DNA from: Aequorivita sp.
Lineage (GTDB): Bacteria > Bacteroidota > Bacteroidia > Flavobacteriales > Flavobacteriaceae
NCBI GenBank assembly: GCA_024637015.1
Contig: JAGXGE010000031.1
Coordinates: 62,001-126,000 of the forward strand
DNA length: 64,000 nt
Direction of reading: 5' to 3'
The translations under genes were made by a program, and so were the position numbers. Below, piece after piece: positions 8,017 to 17,114 of this stretch. Position 1 is the first letter of the stretch; each line of letters opens with the position of its first letter. Below the pieces are notes generated by a model. That model had not been told where the DNA came from. It was given only the letters and a program-made list of their open reading frames with translations, and made no database searches.

Positions 8017-9111
8017 TTATAAATAGCTAATAGGATTGGTATTTGTTTGTGATAAAAGGACTGCAAAATTAGTAATTTTTTTCTTAAGGAAAGAATGTAA
8101 AAGGTCTTTTGTGTACTGTTCACTTTCATAATGTCCAATATCTGCCAAAAGTATAGTGTTTTCGGCCTTAAAGAAATCGTGATATTTAAAATCTGCCGAA
8201 ATAAATGTGTCCGCTCCGGCTTTTTTTGCTGCTTCAATGGCAAAACTTCCACTTCCGCCGAGCAAAGCGACTTTTTTAATTGGTTTTTTTAGCAATTCTG
8301 AATGCCGAACACAATCCGTTTTCATGGTTTTTTTCAGAAATTGTAAAAATTCCTTTTCGTCCATAGCTTTTTCAAATTCGCCGATCATTCCCATGCCCAA
8401 ATGCTGATTTTGGTTTTCAAGTGTGGTTATCTCATAAGCAACTTCTTCGTAGGGATGCGTTTCAAAAAGTGTTTTCAAAATATTGCTTTGAAGATGTTTT
8501 GCAAACGTTACTCCAATCTGTGTTTCGGTTTCAAAATGAATTTCTCCTTTTTTTCCTTTTACTGGATTTGAAGATTCATTTCCCATAAAACTCCCTTTTC
8601 CTTCAATATTGAAACTGCAATTTTCATAATTTCCAATGCTTCCAGCACCTACGGCAAAAAGTGCATTTCTAACATTTTCCGCATCTTTTGAAGGAACAAA
8701 AGTGATTAATTTTTTTATTGTTTCGTTTTGGGGAATTAATACCGAACGATTTTTCAATTCAAGTTTTTCGCAAATCATTGCATTCACTCCGTTCCAAGAA
8801 TTATCCAGCGCTGTGTGATTTGAAAAGATGGCGATGTCGTGCTTTATTGCTTTTTGAACTACGCGCTCCACATAGGTTTTTCCAGTGATTTTTTTCAAAC
8901 CTGAAAAAATAATAGGGTGAAAACTCACGATGAGGTTGCAGTTTTTTTCAATGGCTTCATCTACCACATTTTCCAAAGTGTCTAAGGTTACCAATATTCC
9001 CGAAATGTTAGTGTTCGCATCTCCAACAAGTAGGCCTGTATTGTCAAAATCTTCAGAATAGGAGAGTGGCGCGAGTTCCTCAAGCAGCGAAATGACTTCT
9101 TTTACCTTCAT
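8017..9111 (-). CDS. Nif3-like dinuclear metal centre protein (GTP cyclohydrolase I type 2 family)
   Basis: A 364-residue member of the Nif3/YbgI family, the long version with a central PII-like insertion (about residues 130-225). Metal ligands are visible as SFHPIIFSGLK, FSNHTALDNSWNG and DIGHYESE near the C-terminus. Proteins of this family form hexameric toroids with two metal ions per subunit. Catalytic function remains debated despite the cyclohydrolase label. The gene is followed after 3 bases by the coiled-coil protein, and the two are likely one transcript. Confidence 0.93.
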   Translation of the reverse strand: MKVKEVISLLEELAPLSYSEDFDNTGLLVGDANTNISGILVTLDTLENVVDEAIEKNCNLIVSFHPIIFSGLKKITGKTYVERVVQKAIKHDIAIFSNHTALDNSWNGVNAMICEKLELKNRSVLIPQNETIKKLITFVPSKDAENVRNALFAVGAGSIGNYENCSFNIEGKGSFMGNESSNPVKGKKGEIHFETETQIGVTFAKHLQSNILKTLFETHPYEEVAYEITTLENQNQHLGMGMIGEFEKAMDEKEFLQFLKKTMKTDCVRHSELLKKPIKKVALLGGSGSFAIEAAKKAGADTFISADFKYHDFFKAENTILLADIGHYESEQYTKDLLHSFLKKKITNFAVLLSQTNTNPISYL

Positions 9112-9203
9112 TTTTTTACATTTTCAGTAAAGATAACAGTTTGCGGAATTTTTAATGACTTCTAATTTTATTTTAAAGTAATCACAGTTTTCATCGGAAT
9201 TAG

Positions 9204-9211
9204 TACTTTCG
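9204..9211 (+). promoter_or_regulatory. Putative -7 promoter element of lpxK
   Basis: TACTTTCG differs at one position from the Bacteroidetes -7 consensus TAnnTTTG and ends only 4 bases before the lpxK ATG, implying a very short leader. No good -33 element was found. Confidence 0.4.
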
Positions 9212-9215
9212 TTAA

Positions 9216-10217
9216 ATGAACTTGCTTCGGAAATTACTTTTTCCTTTTTCTTTGTTGTACGGCGGCATTACTGCACTTCGCAATTTTCTTTACAATAAAG
9301 GTTTTTTGAAAAGCAAGTTGTATAATTTTCCCGTTATCTGCGTGGGAAACCTTTCCACAGGCGGTACGGGAAAATCACCGATGATAGAGTTTTTGGTTTC
9401 CTTTTTAAAAGACAATCACAAAATAGCTGTTTTAAGCCGTGGTTATAAACGGAAAACGAGCGGGTATCGTGAAGTTTTAAAAACAAGTGCTGTTGGAGAA
9501 GTGGGTGATGAACCGCTTCAGTTTAAGCAGAATTTTCCAGAAATTATGGTTGCAGTTTGCGAAGACAGGCAAACTGGTATTGAAAAGCTTCAAAATGTGG
9601 CGGATGTAATTTTGCTCGACGATGCTTTTCAGCATAGAAAAGTGAAAGCTTCGCTGAATATTTTGCTTACATCTTTTGATAAGCTATATGTTAACGATAG
9701 CATGCTTCCCGCTGGAAATTTGCGTGAACCAAGGTTTGGTGCAAAGCGAGCTGATATTATTGTGGTTACAAAGTGTCCAGAAAATATCAACGACTCCGAA
9801 ATTGAAACCATAAAACGAAAGTTAAGACCAAAAAGGCACCAACAAATTTATTTTTCAAAAATTGGTTACAGCCCTCAAATTAAGAACGCAACGGAAGCGA
9901 AACCACTTGATTATTTAAATGGTAAAGAATTTCTTTTGGTGACGGGGATTGCAAATCCAAAACCGCTGGTGGAGTTTTTAAACAAGGAAGGATTGAATTT
10001 TGACTTAAAATCTTATCCAGACCACCATAATTTTACTGCTTCAGAAATTGAGGAATTAAAAAAACATTCCCTAATACTTACTACCGAAAAGGATTTTATG
10101 AGGTTAAAAGGGCTTACAAATGATACGGAAATCTACTATTTGCCGATAAGCACAGTAATTTTAAAAAAAGCAGAAGCTGAATTTAAAAAAAGAGTTGAAG
10201 AAGAAATGGTGAAATAA
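9216..10217 (+). CDS. lpxK: Tetraacyldisaccharide 4'-kinase
   Basis: Phosphorylates the 4' position of the lipid A precursor at the inner membrane. The 333-residue protein has an N-terminal hydrophobic segment (LLFPFSLLYGGITALRNFLY), the P-loop GNLSTGGTGKSPM at about residues 44-56, the VLSRGYKRKT motif and DDAFQHR, all hallmarks of LpxK. Its stop codon is directly followed, with no spacer, by the stop of the convergent histidine kinase gene. Confidence 0.97.
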   Translation: MNLLRKLLFPFSLLYGGITALRNFLYNKGFLKSKLYNFPVICVGNLSTGGTGKSPMIEFLVSFLKDNHKIAVLSRGYKRKTSGYREVLKTSAVGEVGDEPLQFKQNFPEIMVAVCEDRQTGIEKLQNVADVILLDDAFQHRKVKASLNILLTSFDKLYVNDSMLPAGNLREPRFGAKRADIIVVTKCPENINDSEIETIKRKLRPKRHQQIYFSKIGYSPQIKNATEAKPLDYLNGKEFLLVTGIANPKPLVEFLNKEGLNFDLKSYPDHHNFTASEIEELKKHSLILTTEKDFMRLKGLTNDTEIYYLPISTVILKKAEAEFKKRVEEEMVK

Positions 10218-12464
10218 TTACTTTACAATGAAATCACTGTTGCGAAGGACCCTATTAATTTTTTCGAAGAAATCCTCAGCGTTGAATGGTTTTGGGATAA
10301 ATTCATTGAAACCTGCTTTGTAAAAATCTTCCAAATTCTCTTCAATGGTAATAGCGGTAAGCGCAATAATTGGAACGGTTTTATTGAATTCCCTAATCTT
10401 TTTGGTCGCTTCAATTCCGCTTATTCCTGGCATGTGGATGTCCATCAATATTACATTAAATTCTCCTTCTTTTGCAAGCTTAATAGCATCCATACCATTG
10501 TCTACAACGGTACAAATCATTTTTTTCTTTTCAAGAATTTTTTTGGTGATCATTTGGTTAATCTTGTTGTCTTCTACAATCATCACCGATTTGTTTTCAA
10601 AAATATCGTTTTCGAAAACAACTTCAAGATCATTTATGGTGGTTACCTTGTTTTCGGTTTCTGATATATCATAAGTTATATTGAACCAAAACTTGGAGCC
10701 TTCACCTAATTTGCTCTCCAAAAATATTTTGCTTCCCATCAACTCCAAAAGATTTTTAACAATGGAAAGCCCAAGCCCCGTGCCACCATATTTCCGATTG
10801 ATTTGAAGTGAACCTTGAGAGAAAGATTCAAAAATAGTATTTTGCTTTTTCTTTGAAATACCATCACCAGTATCTTCAACCTCAAAATGTACAACAACCT
10901 TTTTTTCGTTTTTTTCAGCATTTTGTACGCGTACCCAAATATCTCCGTTTTCAGTAAACTTTATGGAATTACTGATAAGGTTGATAAGGATCTGAGAAAT
11001 TTTAAGTGAATCGCCCAGCACTTCATTGGGTAGTGTAGGGTCATATTCGTAATGGACATTGTTATTTTTTACTTCTGCGGATTTTTTTAGTGCGATTAAA
11101 ACCCCGTCAATTCGTTTTTTCAAATTAAATGGTGCTTTTTCAATTTCCACTTTATTTGCCTCCAGTTTATTGAGGTCTAAAATGTTGTTGATTAACGATA
11201 GCAGGTATTCTCCAGAAAATTTAAGTGAATTGAGGTGCTCTTTTTGTTCGGGTTTTGGGTCTTCTTCCAAAAGCAGGTGTGTCAATCCTGTAACGGTGTA
11301 CATGGGTGTTCGTAGCTCATGCGTTATTGTTGAAAGAAACTGCGCTTTGGCCTGTGAGGCTTTTTCAGCATTTTCCTTTGCTTCTTGTAACTCAGTGTTT
11401 TTGTCCTGCAAAAGTTCGTTGGCTTTGGCTCTTAAATTATTGTTTTTATAAAGCGAAAGGGTCAAAAGGGAGAGGATTAAAATTAAAGCAATACTCAGCC
11501 ATCCGGTAAGTTTTCCGAAAAAAAGTGATTTGTCTTGTTTCCTCAGATCGTCCTGTTGGCTGGCTATAATTTCATTAAGATTTCCAATTGCAGATTCTAC
11601 CTGTATGCCGCGTTCAATTGCTTTTAAATGAATTTGACGTAGGGAGTCTTTTTTAGTAAAGTAATATTTAAGCTCTGCTTCGGCCTTAGAACCCATTTTC
11701 TGTGCGATCAAAATTTGCGAATTGATTCGGTGGTTCTCCACTAATAGTTTTGAAAAGCCTTGTGAATATGAAATTTCAGAAACAGTTTGCAACAGCTCTT
11801 TAGCTTCTTCCAAGGGCCGTGGGTAGTTGGTTGGGCCTATAAGTGAAAGTGCGTCTGCAATGCTACTGTAAGTGCTTACCTCTTGATAAAGCAGCCCCTG
11901 TTGCTTAAAGCTTTGTGCGGCGGGTTTTAAATATGAAATGGCTTTTTCATAATTGCCAAGCCGAATTTCTAATAAACCCTTGCTGTAAAGAACGTTTGCT
12001 CTGCTGTTTTCATCTTCAAGATTTATGTAAATTGAATCAGCTTTTTTGAGATATTTTTCAGCTCTTGCAGTCTGTCCTTTTGAAACAAGAATTAAGCCGT
12101 ATAGATTATATGCTTTTCCAAGTTTATAAAAGTTTTTGTAGGTTTCGCCGTTTTCAATCGCTTTTTCGGTTTCTTCAATTGCTTTGTCAAAATATTCTAA
12201 GTTATAAAAAAGCTCCGCTAAACTGAGTTCTACGTCTGGTTTGTAGCTTTTATATTTTGGGAGCATTGCCAGTTTGTTGGCGTCGTTTAAATTTTTAACT
12301 GCTTCCATAAAATTTTCAGTTTCCAACGCTTTTGAGGCGTTATACTGCAATTGTTTTATGGTTACAATAGTGTCTTTTATTTGGCTTGGGAAAGAATTAA
12401 CTGAAACCAGCAAACACAAAATCAGAGGTAAGAATATCTTGTATTTTATTATTTGTAGGCGCAT
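10218..12464 (-). CDS. Hybrid sensor histidine kinase/response regulator with TPR sensor region
   Basis: A 748-residue signalling protein. It has an N-terminal signal segment, a periplasmic region of tetratricopeptide repeats (about residues 35-290), one transmembrane helix (about 318-340), a short coiled coil, and a HisKA domain with the phosphoacceptor histidine in TITHELRTPMYTV. The HATPase domain shows LISNSIKFTENG (N box), EDTGDGIS (G1) and GGTGLGLSIVKN (G2). A C-terminal receiver domain has MIVEDNKINQ and the phosphoacceptor aspartate in ILMDIHMPGISG. No DNA-binding output domain is present, so it probably passes phosphate to a separate regulator. TPR sensor kinases of this layout are common in Flavobacteriaceae; the signal is unknown. 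Confidence 0.93.
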   Translation of the reverse strand: MRLQIIKYKIFLPLILCLLVSVNSFPSQIKDTIVTIKQLQYNASKALETENFMEAVKNLNDANKLAMLPKYKSYKPDVELSLAELFYNLEYFDKAIEETEKAIENGETYKNFYKLGKAYNLYGLILVSKGQTARAEKYLKKADSIYINLEDENSRANVLYSKGLLEIRLGNYEKAISYLKPAAQSFKQQGLLYQEVSTYSSIADALSLIGPTNYPRPLEEAKELLQTVSEISYSQGFSKLLVENHRINSQILIAQKMGSKAEAELKYYFTKKDSLRQIHLKAIERGIQVESAIGNLNEIIASQQDDLRKQDKSLFFGKLTGWLSIALILILSLLTLSLYKNNNLRAKANELLQDKNTELQEAKENAEKASQAKAQFLSTITHELRTPMYTVTGLTHLLLEEDPKPEQKEHLNSLKFSGEYLLSLINNILDLNKLEANKVEIEKAPFNLKKRIDGVLIALKKSAEVKNNNVHYEYDPTLPNEVLGDSLKISQILINLISNSIKFTENGDIWVRVQNAEKNEKKVVVHFEVEDTGDGISKKKQNTIFESFSQGSLQINRKYGGTGLGLSIVKNLLELMGSKIFLESKLGEGSKFWFNITYDISETENKVTTINDLEVVFENDIFENKSVMIVEDNKINQMITKKILEKKKMICTVVDNGMDAIKLAKEGEFNVILMDIHMPGISGIEATKKIREFNKTVPIIALTAITIEENLEDFYKAGFNEFIPKPFNAEDFFEKINRVLRNSDFIVK

Positions 12465-12493
12465 CGGTTAGTTTAAAAGGGCAATAAATATAG

Positions 12494-13492
12494 TTATTTC
12501 ACGGAAATTCTATCAATTAAATCAATAATTCTGGACGAATAGCCAATTTCATTGTCATACCAGCCAATAATTTTTACCATTTTTCCGATTACTGAAGTCA
12601 TTCCCGCATCAAAAATACAGGAATTTGTATTTCCTACAATGTCTATCGAAACAATTGGATCTTCAGTATATTGAAGTATTCCTACCATTGAATTTTCCGA
12701 AGCTTTTTTGAAAGCATTGTTTATTTCTTCAATGGTAACTTTCTTTTTTACGTTAAGTGTTATGTCTGTCAATGAACCATCTGGCACAGGAACGCGGATG
12801 CCGCAACCGCCAATTGCATCAGCAAATTCTGGAAATATTTTAGTCAATGCTTTTGCAGCCCCAGTCGTGGTTGGCACAATAGATTGCCCAGCAGCACGCC
12901 CTCGCCGAAGATCCCGGTGTGGTTGATCGTGCAAACTTTGATCTGTTGTATATGAATGTACCGTTGTGATATAAGCTTGTTTAATACCACAAAGTTCGTT
13001 GATTATTTTCAGCATGGGCGCGGCATTGTTGGTGGTGCAGGAAGCATTGGAAATAATCGTGTCTTTGGACTTTATAATTGAATCATTCACCCCAAGAACT
13101 ACTGTTTTTATATCGTCATCTAACGGTGGAACCGAAAGAATAACTTTGCTAGCTCCATTCTTTAAATGGTTTTCTAGCTGTTTTCGGTCTTTAAACTTGC
13201 CTGTGCTTTCAACAACCACATCCACTTTTCCCCAGCGGATATCTTCAATATTCTTTTCAGAGGAAAATCTCACCTTTTTTCCAGCAACGCTAATTTCGTT
13301 TTCGGAATATGAAATTTCTTCATTCAATACCCCGTGAATACTATCGTATTTTAAAAGATGGCGTAATGTTTTTGTGTCGGCCAAATCGTTTACAGCTACC
13401 ACTTGAATGGAAGGATGGTTGAGCAATAACCTGAAAAGATTTCGGCCAATGCGTCCAAAACCATTAATGCCGACAGTTATCTTTTTTTCCAT
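12494..13492 (-). CDS. gap: Glyceraldehyde-3-phosphate dehydrogenase, type I
   Basis: Glycolytic/gluconeogenic enzyme that oxidises glyceraldehyde-3-phosphate with inorganic phosphate and NAD. The 332-residue protein has the dinucleotide-binding motif GINGFGRIGRNLFR, the NAD-contact aspartate in VVAVNDLADTKTL, the catalytic cysteine in SNASCTTNNAAPM (about residue 151) and the conserved HSYTTDQ and GRAAGQSIVPTTTGAAKAL segments. It lies 14 bases downstream of lipA and may be co-transcribed with it. Confidence 0.97.
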   Translation of the reverse strand: MEKKITVGINGFGRIGRNLFRLLLNHPSIQVVAVNDLADTKTLRHLLKYDSIHGVLNEEISYSENEISVAGKKVRFSSEKNIEDIRWGKVDVVVESTGKFKDRKQLENHLKNGASKVILSVPPLDDDIKTVVLGVNDSIIKSKDTIISNASCTTNNAAPMLKIINELCGIKQAYITTVHSYTTDQSLHDQPHRDLRRGRAAGQSIVPTTTGAAKALTKIFPEFADAIGGCGIRVPVPDGSLTDITLNVKKKVTIEEINNAFKKASENSMVGILQYTEDPIVSIDIVGNTNSCIFDAGMTSVIGKMVKIIGWYDNEIGYSSRIIDLIDRISVK

Positions 13493-13506
13493 TTCTAAAA
13501 TAGTAT

Positions 13507-14379
13507 TTAGGTAAGATGTTTTTGTGCTTTATAAGAAGAACGCACCAAAGCACCGCTTTCCACGTGACGGAAGCCCATTTCCAAACCAACGGTTTCATAT
13601 TTTTTGAATTGTTCCGGAGTAATAAATTCTTTCACAGGAAGATGTTTTTTGGAAGGCTGCAGATATTGGCCAATGGTCAAAATGTCCAAACCAACGTTTC
13701 TTAAATCTTCCATGGTTTGCAAAACCTCTTCTTCCATTTCACCCAGACCGAGCATAATACCGCTTTTGGTGCGGGGCATTCCTGATTGTTTTAAATAGTT
13801 CAGAACTTCAAGACTGCGTTCGTATTTGGCTTGTATTCGCACTTCACGCGTTAGGCGTTTCACGGTTTCCATATTGTGGCTAACCACTTCAGGTTTTACC
13901 GCAATTATTCGATCTATATTTCGGGTGTTTCCTTGAAAATCTGGAATCAAGGTCTCCAATGTGGTTTCGGGATTCATCCTTCGGATAGCCTTTACAGTTT
14001 CTGCCCAAATAATGGAACCCATATCTTTCAAGTCGTCGCGGTCAACAGAAGTTATAACAGCGTGTTTAATATTCATTATTTTAATGGAGCGCGCCACTTT
14101 TTCAGGTTCGTCCCAATCTAAAGTTTCTGGCCGGCCGGTTTTAACGCCGCAAAAGCCGCATGAACGGGTGCAAACGTTTCCTAAAATCATAAAAGTTGCC
14201 GTGCCTTCGCCCCAGCATTCGCCCATATTTGGGCAACTGCCGGAGGTACAGATAGTGTTCAGTTTGTATTTGTCCACCAGTCCGCGCAGTTCGGTATATT
14301 TTTTCCCCGTGGGAAGTTTAACGCGCAACCATTTTGGTTTTGGTTCAGGCTTTTGAAGTTCTAATGTTTCTGTGCTCAT
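13507..14379 (-). CDS. lipA: Lipoyl synthase
   Basis: Radical SAM enzyme inserting two sulfurs into octanoyl groups on lipoyl-carrier proteins. The 290-residue protein has both iron-sulfur motifs: the auxiliary-cluster cysteines in [12 protein letters not shown] and the radical SAM CxxxCxxC in [13 protein letters not shown]; a C-terminal RSSYKAQ contains the serine that ligates the auxiliary cluster. The start at MSTETLELQ was chosen over a codon 30 bases upstream because a good -7 element (14388-14395) lies between them. It precedes gap on the same strand. Confidence 0.97.
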   Translation of the reverse strand: MSTETLELQKPEPKPKWLRVKLPTGKKYTELRGLVDKYKLNTICTSGSCPNMGECWGEGTATFMILGNVCTRSCGFCGVKTGRPETLDWDEPEKVARSIKIMNIKHAVITSVDRDDLKDMGSIIWAETVKAIRRMNPETTLETLIPDFQGNTRNIDRIIAVKPEVVSHNMETVKRLTREVRIQAKYERSLEVLNYLKQSGMPRTKSGIMLGLGEMEEEVLQTMEDLRNVGLDILTIGQYLQPSKKHLPVKEFITPEQFKKYETVGLEMGFRHVESGALVRSSYKAQKHLT

Positions 14380-14387
14380 AAGGGAAA

Positions 14388-14395
14388 CAAAAGTA
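14388..14395 (-). promoter_or_regulatory. Putative -7 promoter element of lipA
   Basis: On the minus strand the sequence is TACTTTTG, a perfect TAnnTTTG, 8 bases upstream of the chosen ATG. A TTTG lies 24 bases further upstream, slightly beyond the usual 19-21 spacing. Confidence 0.5.
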
Positions 14396-14492
14396 CGAAA
14401 ATGAAACACGAAAAAAGAACAAAGAAAAAAAATGAATAAGCGGAGAGCGGAAAAATTCAGAATTTATTCTCGTGATTTTGGAATTTGAGCTT

Positions 14493-15059
14493 TTACTCTT
14501 TTTGTGTAATAATTTCAGCCAATAATTTTCGTGCCCGAAGCAACCTTACCTTTACATTATTTAAAGGTTCTTCCAGCGTTTCGGAAATATCGTTATAGCT
14601 CATTTCCTGAAAATAACGAAGGTTTATCACTTCTTGGTAATGTGGTTTTAATTGTTTTATGTACTGTAACAATTCTGCTAAATTCTGTTCGGTTATAAGC
14701 TTGTCCTCGGGAGTGGGCGAGTGGTCGACGATTTTTTGAACTTGTTCGTTGGAAGTATCGGTAGTGTTTGAATAAATGGAAGCGTTTTTTTTTCGTGTTT
14801 TGTCTATTTGGATATTTTTTGAAATAGCGATGAGCCACGTAGAAAAAGTATAGTTTTCATCAAAAGTTTCAATTTTGTCAAACGCTTTTGCGAAGGCTTC
14901 AATGGTTATATCTTCAGCTTCAAGCTCGTTTCTAACCCTTTTTAATTGAAATCCGTAAACCTCATTCCAATAATAATCGAGCAAAAATTTGAAAGCGTCC
15001 TGCTTTCCTTTTTTTGCCTTTTGTATTTGAAGCACTATTTCTTCCGAAGTTATTTCCAT
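14493..15059 (-). CDS. ECF-type RNA polymerase sigma factor
   Basis: A 188-residue sigma-70 family protein with region 2 (about residues 20-95, with DAFKFLLDYYWNEVYGF, EAEDITIEAFAKAF and FSTWLIAISKNIQIDKTRK) and region 4 (about 130-185, YQEVINLRYFQEMSYNDISE, the helix-turn-helix that reads the -35 box). No anti-sigma gene is adjacent. Its start overlaps the end of the upstream glycosyltransferase gene by 10 bases, indicating translational coupling. Regulon unknown. Confidence 0.93.
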   Translation of the reverse strand: MEITSEEIVLQIQKAKKGKQDAFKFLLDYYWNEVYGFQLKRVRNELEAEDITIEAFAKAFDKIETFDENYTFSTWLIAISKNIQIDKTRKKNASIYSNTTDTSNEQVQKIVDHSPTPEDKLITEQNLAELLQYIKQLKPHYQEVINLRYFQEMSYNDISETLEEPLNNVKVRLLRARKLLAEIITQKE

Positions 15060-16144
15060 CGCGAATTTTTTTCGCCGCTGTTGGAAATAAAGATACTTAA
15101 TTGTGTGAAGATTAAAAACAATTCATAAAAAGGAATAAGCGGGACCAAATCTGCTTCCTTCAGTTTTTTTGCCGCATTGCCAATAATTATATATTGGAAG
15201 AGAATTCTTGTAAAAATTATACCCAGTCCAAAAATCCAGAAATGGGTGAATAAAATTGCTGGAGCGAGCAGCCAAAAAAGCAAATTAAAAATATAATAGA
15301 TACCCAAAAGAAAGCGGTGTTTGGGTTTATAAAGTTTGGCTGTGGAATAATGTCTTTTTTTCTGAAGGAGCCATTTCTTCTTTTTCTTCTTTGGAAGCGA
15401 ATATGTAAATGCTTCTGGTTCAATACAGATTGCAGTATTTTCTGAAGTTGCGGTCTCGTTTACAAAAAGATCGTCATCACCCGAAGGAATTTTTATGTGG
15501 CTCATAAAGCCATTATTTTCATAATAAAGGTTGCTTGTGTAAGCTAAATTGCGACCCACACCCATATAAGGATTTCCCGCTTTTGCATATGAAAAATACT
15601 GTACTGCAGTCATCAACGTTTCAAAACGGATAATTTTATTTAAAAAACCAGCTTGCTTTTCATAAGCGCCGTAACCCAAAACAAGTTGTTTTTCGTCCGA
15701 AAAATTGGACGCCATTGTTGCAAGCCATTCATTTGATGCTGGGTAGCAGTCGGCATCGGTGAAAACAAGTCGTGTATTTTTTGAACGCTTAATCCCCAAA
15801 GTCAAAGCGTATTTCTTATTTGCCCAAAAAGCTTCGTTGTTCTTTACGTTTACAATCTGTATCCTTGGATCATTTTCGGCGAAAGCTTCCATTATTTCAA
15901 GCGTTTCATCAACGGAAGCATCATTTATAAGTATGATTTCATAGTTTGGATAGTTCTGTTCTTGCCAAAGCGGAATGTGTTTTTGGAGATTTTCCGCTTC
16001 ATTTTTTGCGCAGATAATAAGTGAAACGGGATATTTTTCCGAAATTATTTTTTCAGAAGATTTTAAAAATGAAAATTTCGAAAAGAGGATGTAATAAACA
16101 CAGTTAATCAACGCGACTGCGCCGAAAACGTAAAGTAGCACCAT
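15050..16144 (-). CDS. Membrane glycosyltransferase, family 2
   Basis: A 364-residue inner-membrane glycosyltransferase. An N-terminal helix precedes the GT-A domain with SLIICAKNEAENL, ILINDASVDETLEIM, the metal-binding TDADCYPAS and a GDDDLFVNE motif with a following KKRHYSTA segment, equivalent to the acceptor aspartate and Q/R-x-x-RW region of processive or lipid-linked family 2 enzymes. Three transmembrane helices follow (about residues 275-360). Start placed at the ATG two codons inside the longest frame. Substrate not predictable, though similarity in layout suggests a lipid-anchored glycan. Overlaps the ECF sigma gene. Confidence 0.88.
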   Translation of the reverse strand: MVLLYVFGAVALINCVYYILFSKFSFLKSSEKIISEKYPVSLIICAKNEAENLQKHIPLWQEQNYPNYEIILINDASVDETLEIMEAFAENDPRIQIVNVKNNEAFWANKKYALTLGIKRSKNTRLVFTDADCYPASNEWLATMASNFSDEKQLVLGYGAYEKQAGFLNKIIRFETLMTAVQYFSYAKAGNPYMGVGRNLAYTSNLYYENNGFMSHIKIPSGDDDLFVNETATSENTAICIEPEAFTYSLPKKKKKKWLLQKKRHYSTAKLYKPKHRFLLGIYYIFNLLFWLLAPAILFTHFWIFGLGIIFTRILFQYIIIGNAAKKLKEADLVPLIPFYELFLIFTQLSIFISNSGEKNSRWK

Positions 16145-16181
16145 AAGCAATTACGATTGTAGATTGAAGATTCTAGGTTTG

Positions 16182-16406
16182 CTATTTGGAATCTGGAGCT
16201 TCCGATTTGGAAATTTCACCGCTGCATGTATCAAACTGGTCCGGGGTTTTTCCGCAGAAACCGCAAGCTTGACCTTCTTTATTTAAAAAAGGACTTTGGC
16301 TAGCGCAGGTTCCAGCAAATTTTCCGTCTTTTTTTGCCCAGAGTTTAATGGCAATTCCAGCGACGCTTAGCAGTAATAATACTAATGTTATAAGTAAAAG
16401 TTTCAT
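16182..16406 (-). CDS. Membrane-anchored cysteine-rich small protein
   Basis: A 74-residue protein with one N-terminal transmembrane helix (LLLITLVLLLLSVAGIAI) and a periplasmic tail containing four cysteines in GTCASQSP, ACGFCGKTPDQF and DTCSGE. The C-x2-C plus two flanking cysteines could bind a metal (iron or zinc) or form disulfides. The last 10 residues are acidic. I recognise the type from other Flavobacteriaceae but no function is known. It is encoded upstream of the glycosyltransferase and sigma genes on the same strand, 37 bases away, so it may belong to that transcript. Confidence 0.7.
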   Translation of the reverse strand: MKLLLITLVLLLLSVAGIAIKLWAKKDGKFAGTCASQSPFLNKEGQACGFCGKTPDQFDTCSGEISKSEAPDSK

Positions 16407-16496
16407 CTTTATATTTTAAAGTGTAAAAATACAATCTTTCTTGTTGTTCTGCGCGTATTTTAAGTATTTTTAGCCCCGATTTTAAATATTTTAACG

Positions 16497-17114
16497 ATGC
16501 AAAAACTATTTACTTTTTTATTGATTTCAACATTCACATTTTTAATTGTTTCTTGTAAAAATGAAGCAAAAACTGAAAAAGTGGAAAGCGACAAGGTGGA
16601 AGTCGCTGAAAAGCCAGCAGTAAAAAGAGCTGATAAGAAGGAGTTGACCGAAGCGGATATACAAGAAATAAATAGTGTAATGTCGCGTGTTATGACTACT
16701 CCAGAACTTAAAAAGTATGCGAGCTACATTGTGACAGCGGAATTGGCAGATATGCTATCCACGGGAAAAGGGCCATTTACAGTTTTTGCTCCATCAATTG
16801 CTGCACTTGAATCTTTAACGGTTGAAAAGAAGAAATTTTATGCAACTCCTGAAAATAAAGCGAAGCTTGAAGAAATGTTAAAATCTCACATTGTAGAGGG
16901 AACAATGGATAAAGAAAATCTGTTGAAAGCCATCAACAAAAACGGAAAAGCGAAGTTGAAGACATTAGCTGGAGTTACTTTAACAGCTTCCAAAATGGGT
17001 AATGATATTATAATTTCTGACGGTAAAGGCGGAAAAGCAACTATCCTGAAAGATGATATTTTGGGCTCAAATGGAGTTGTTTTTGTTGTAGATGGAGTGA
17101 TGAACGCGAACTAA
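16497..17114 (+). CDS. Fasciclin-domain lipoprotein
   Basis: A 205-residue lipoprotein: signal MQKLFTFLLISTFTFLIVSC (cysteine 20), a charged K/E linker to residue 55, and a FAS1 domain (about 60-205) with the two family signatures: the H1 type GKGPFTVFAPSIAALESL and the central LEEMLKSHIVEGTM; it ends with SNGVVFVVDGVMN. FAS1 domains mediate adhesion or carbohydrate/protein binding. An acidic-basic linker after the cysteine suggests placement in the outer membrane. The stop overlaps the murB stop by 4 bases. Confidence 0.92.
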   Translation: MQKLFTFLLISTFTFLIVSCKNEAKTEKVESDKVEVAEKPAVKRADKKELTEADIQEINSVMSRVMTTPELKKYASYIVTAELADMLSTGKGPFTVFAPSIAALESLTVEKKKFYATPENKAKLEEMLKSHIVEGTMDKENLLKAINKNGKAKLKTLAGVTLTASKMGNDIIISDGKGGKATILKDDILGSNGVVFVVDGVMNAN

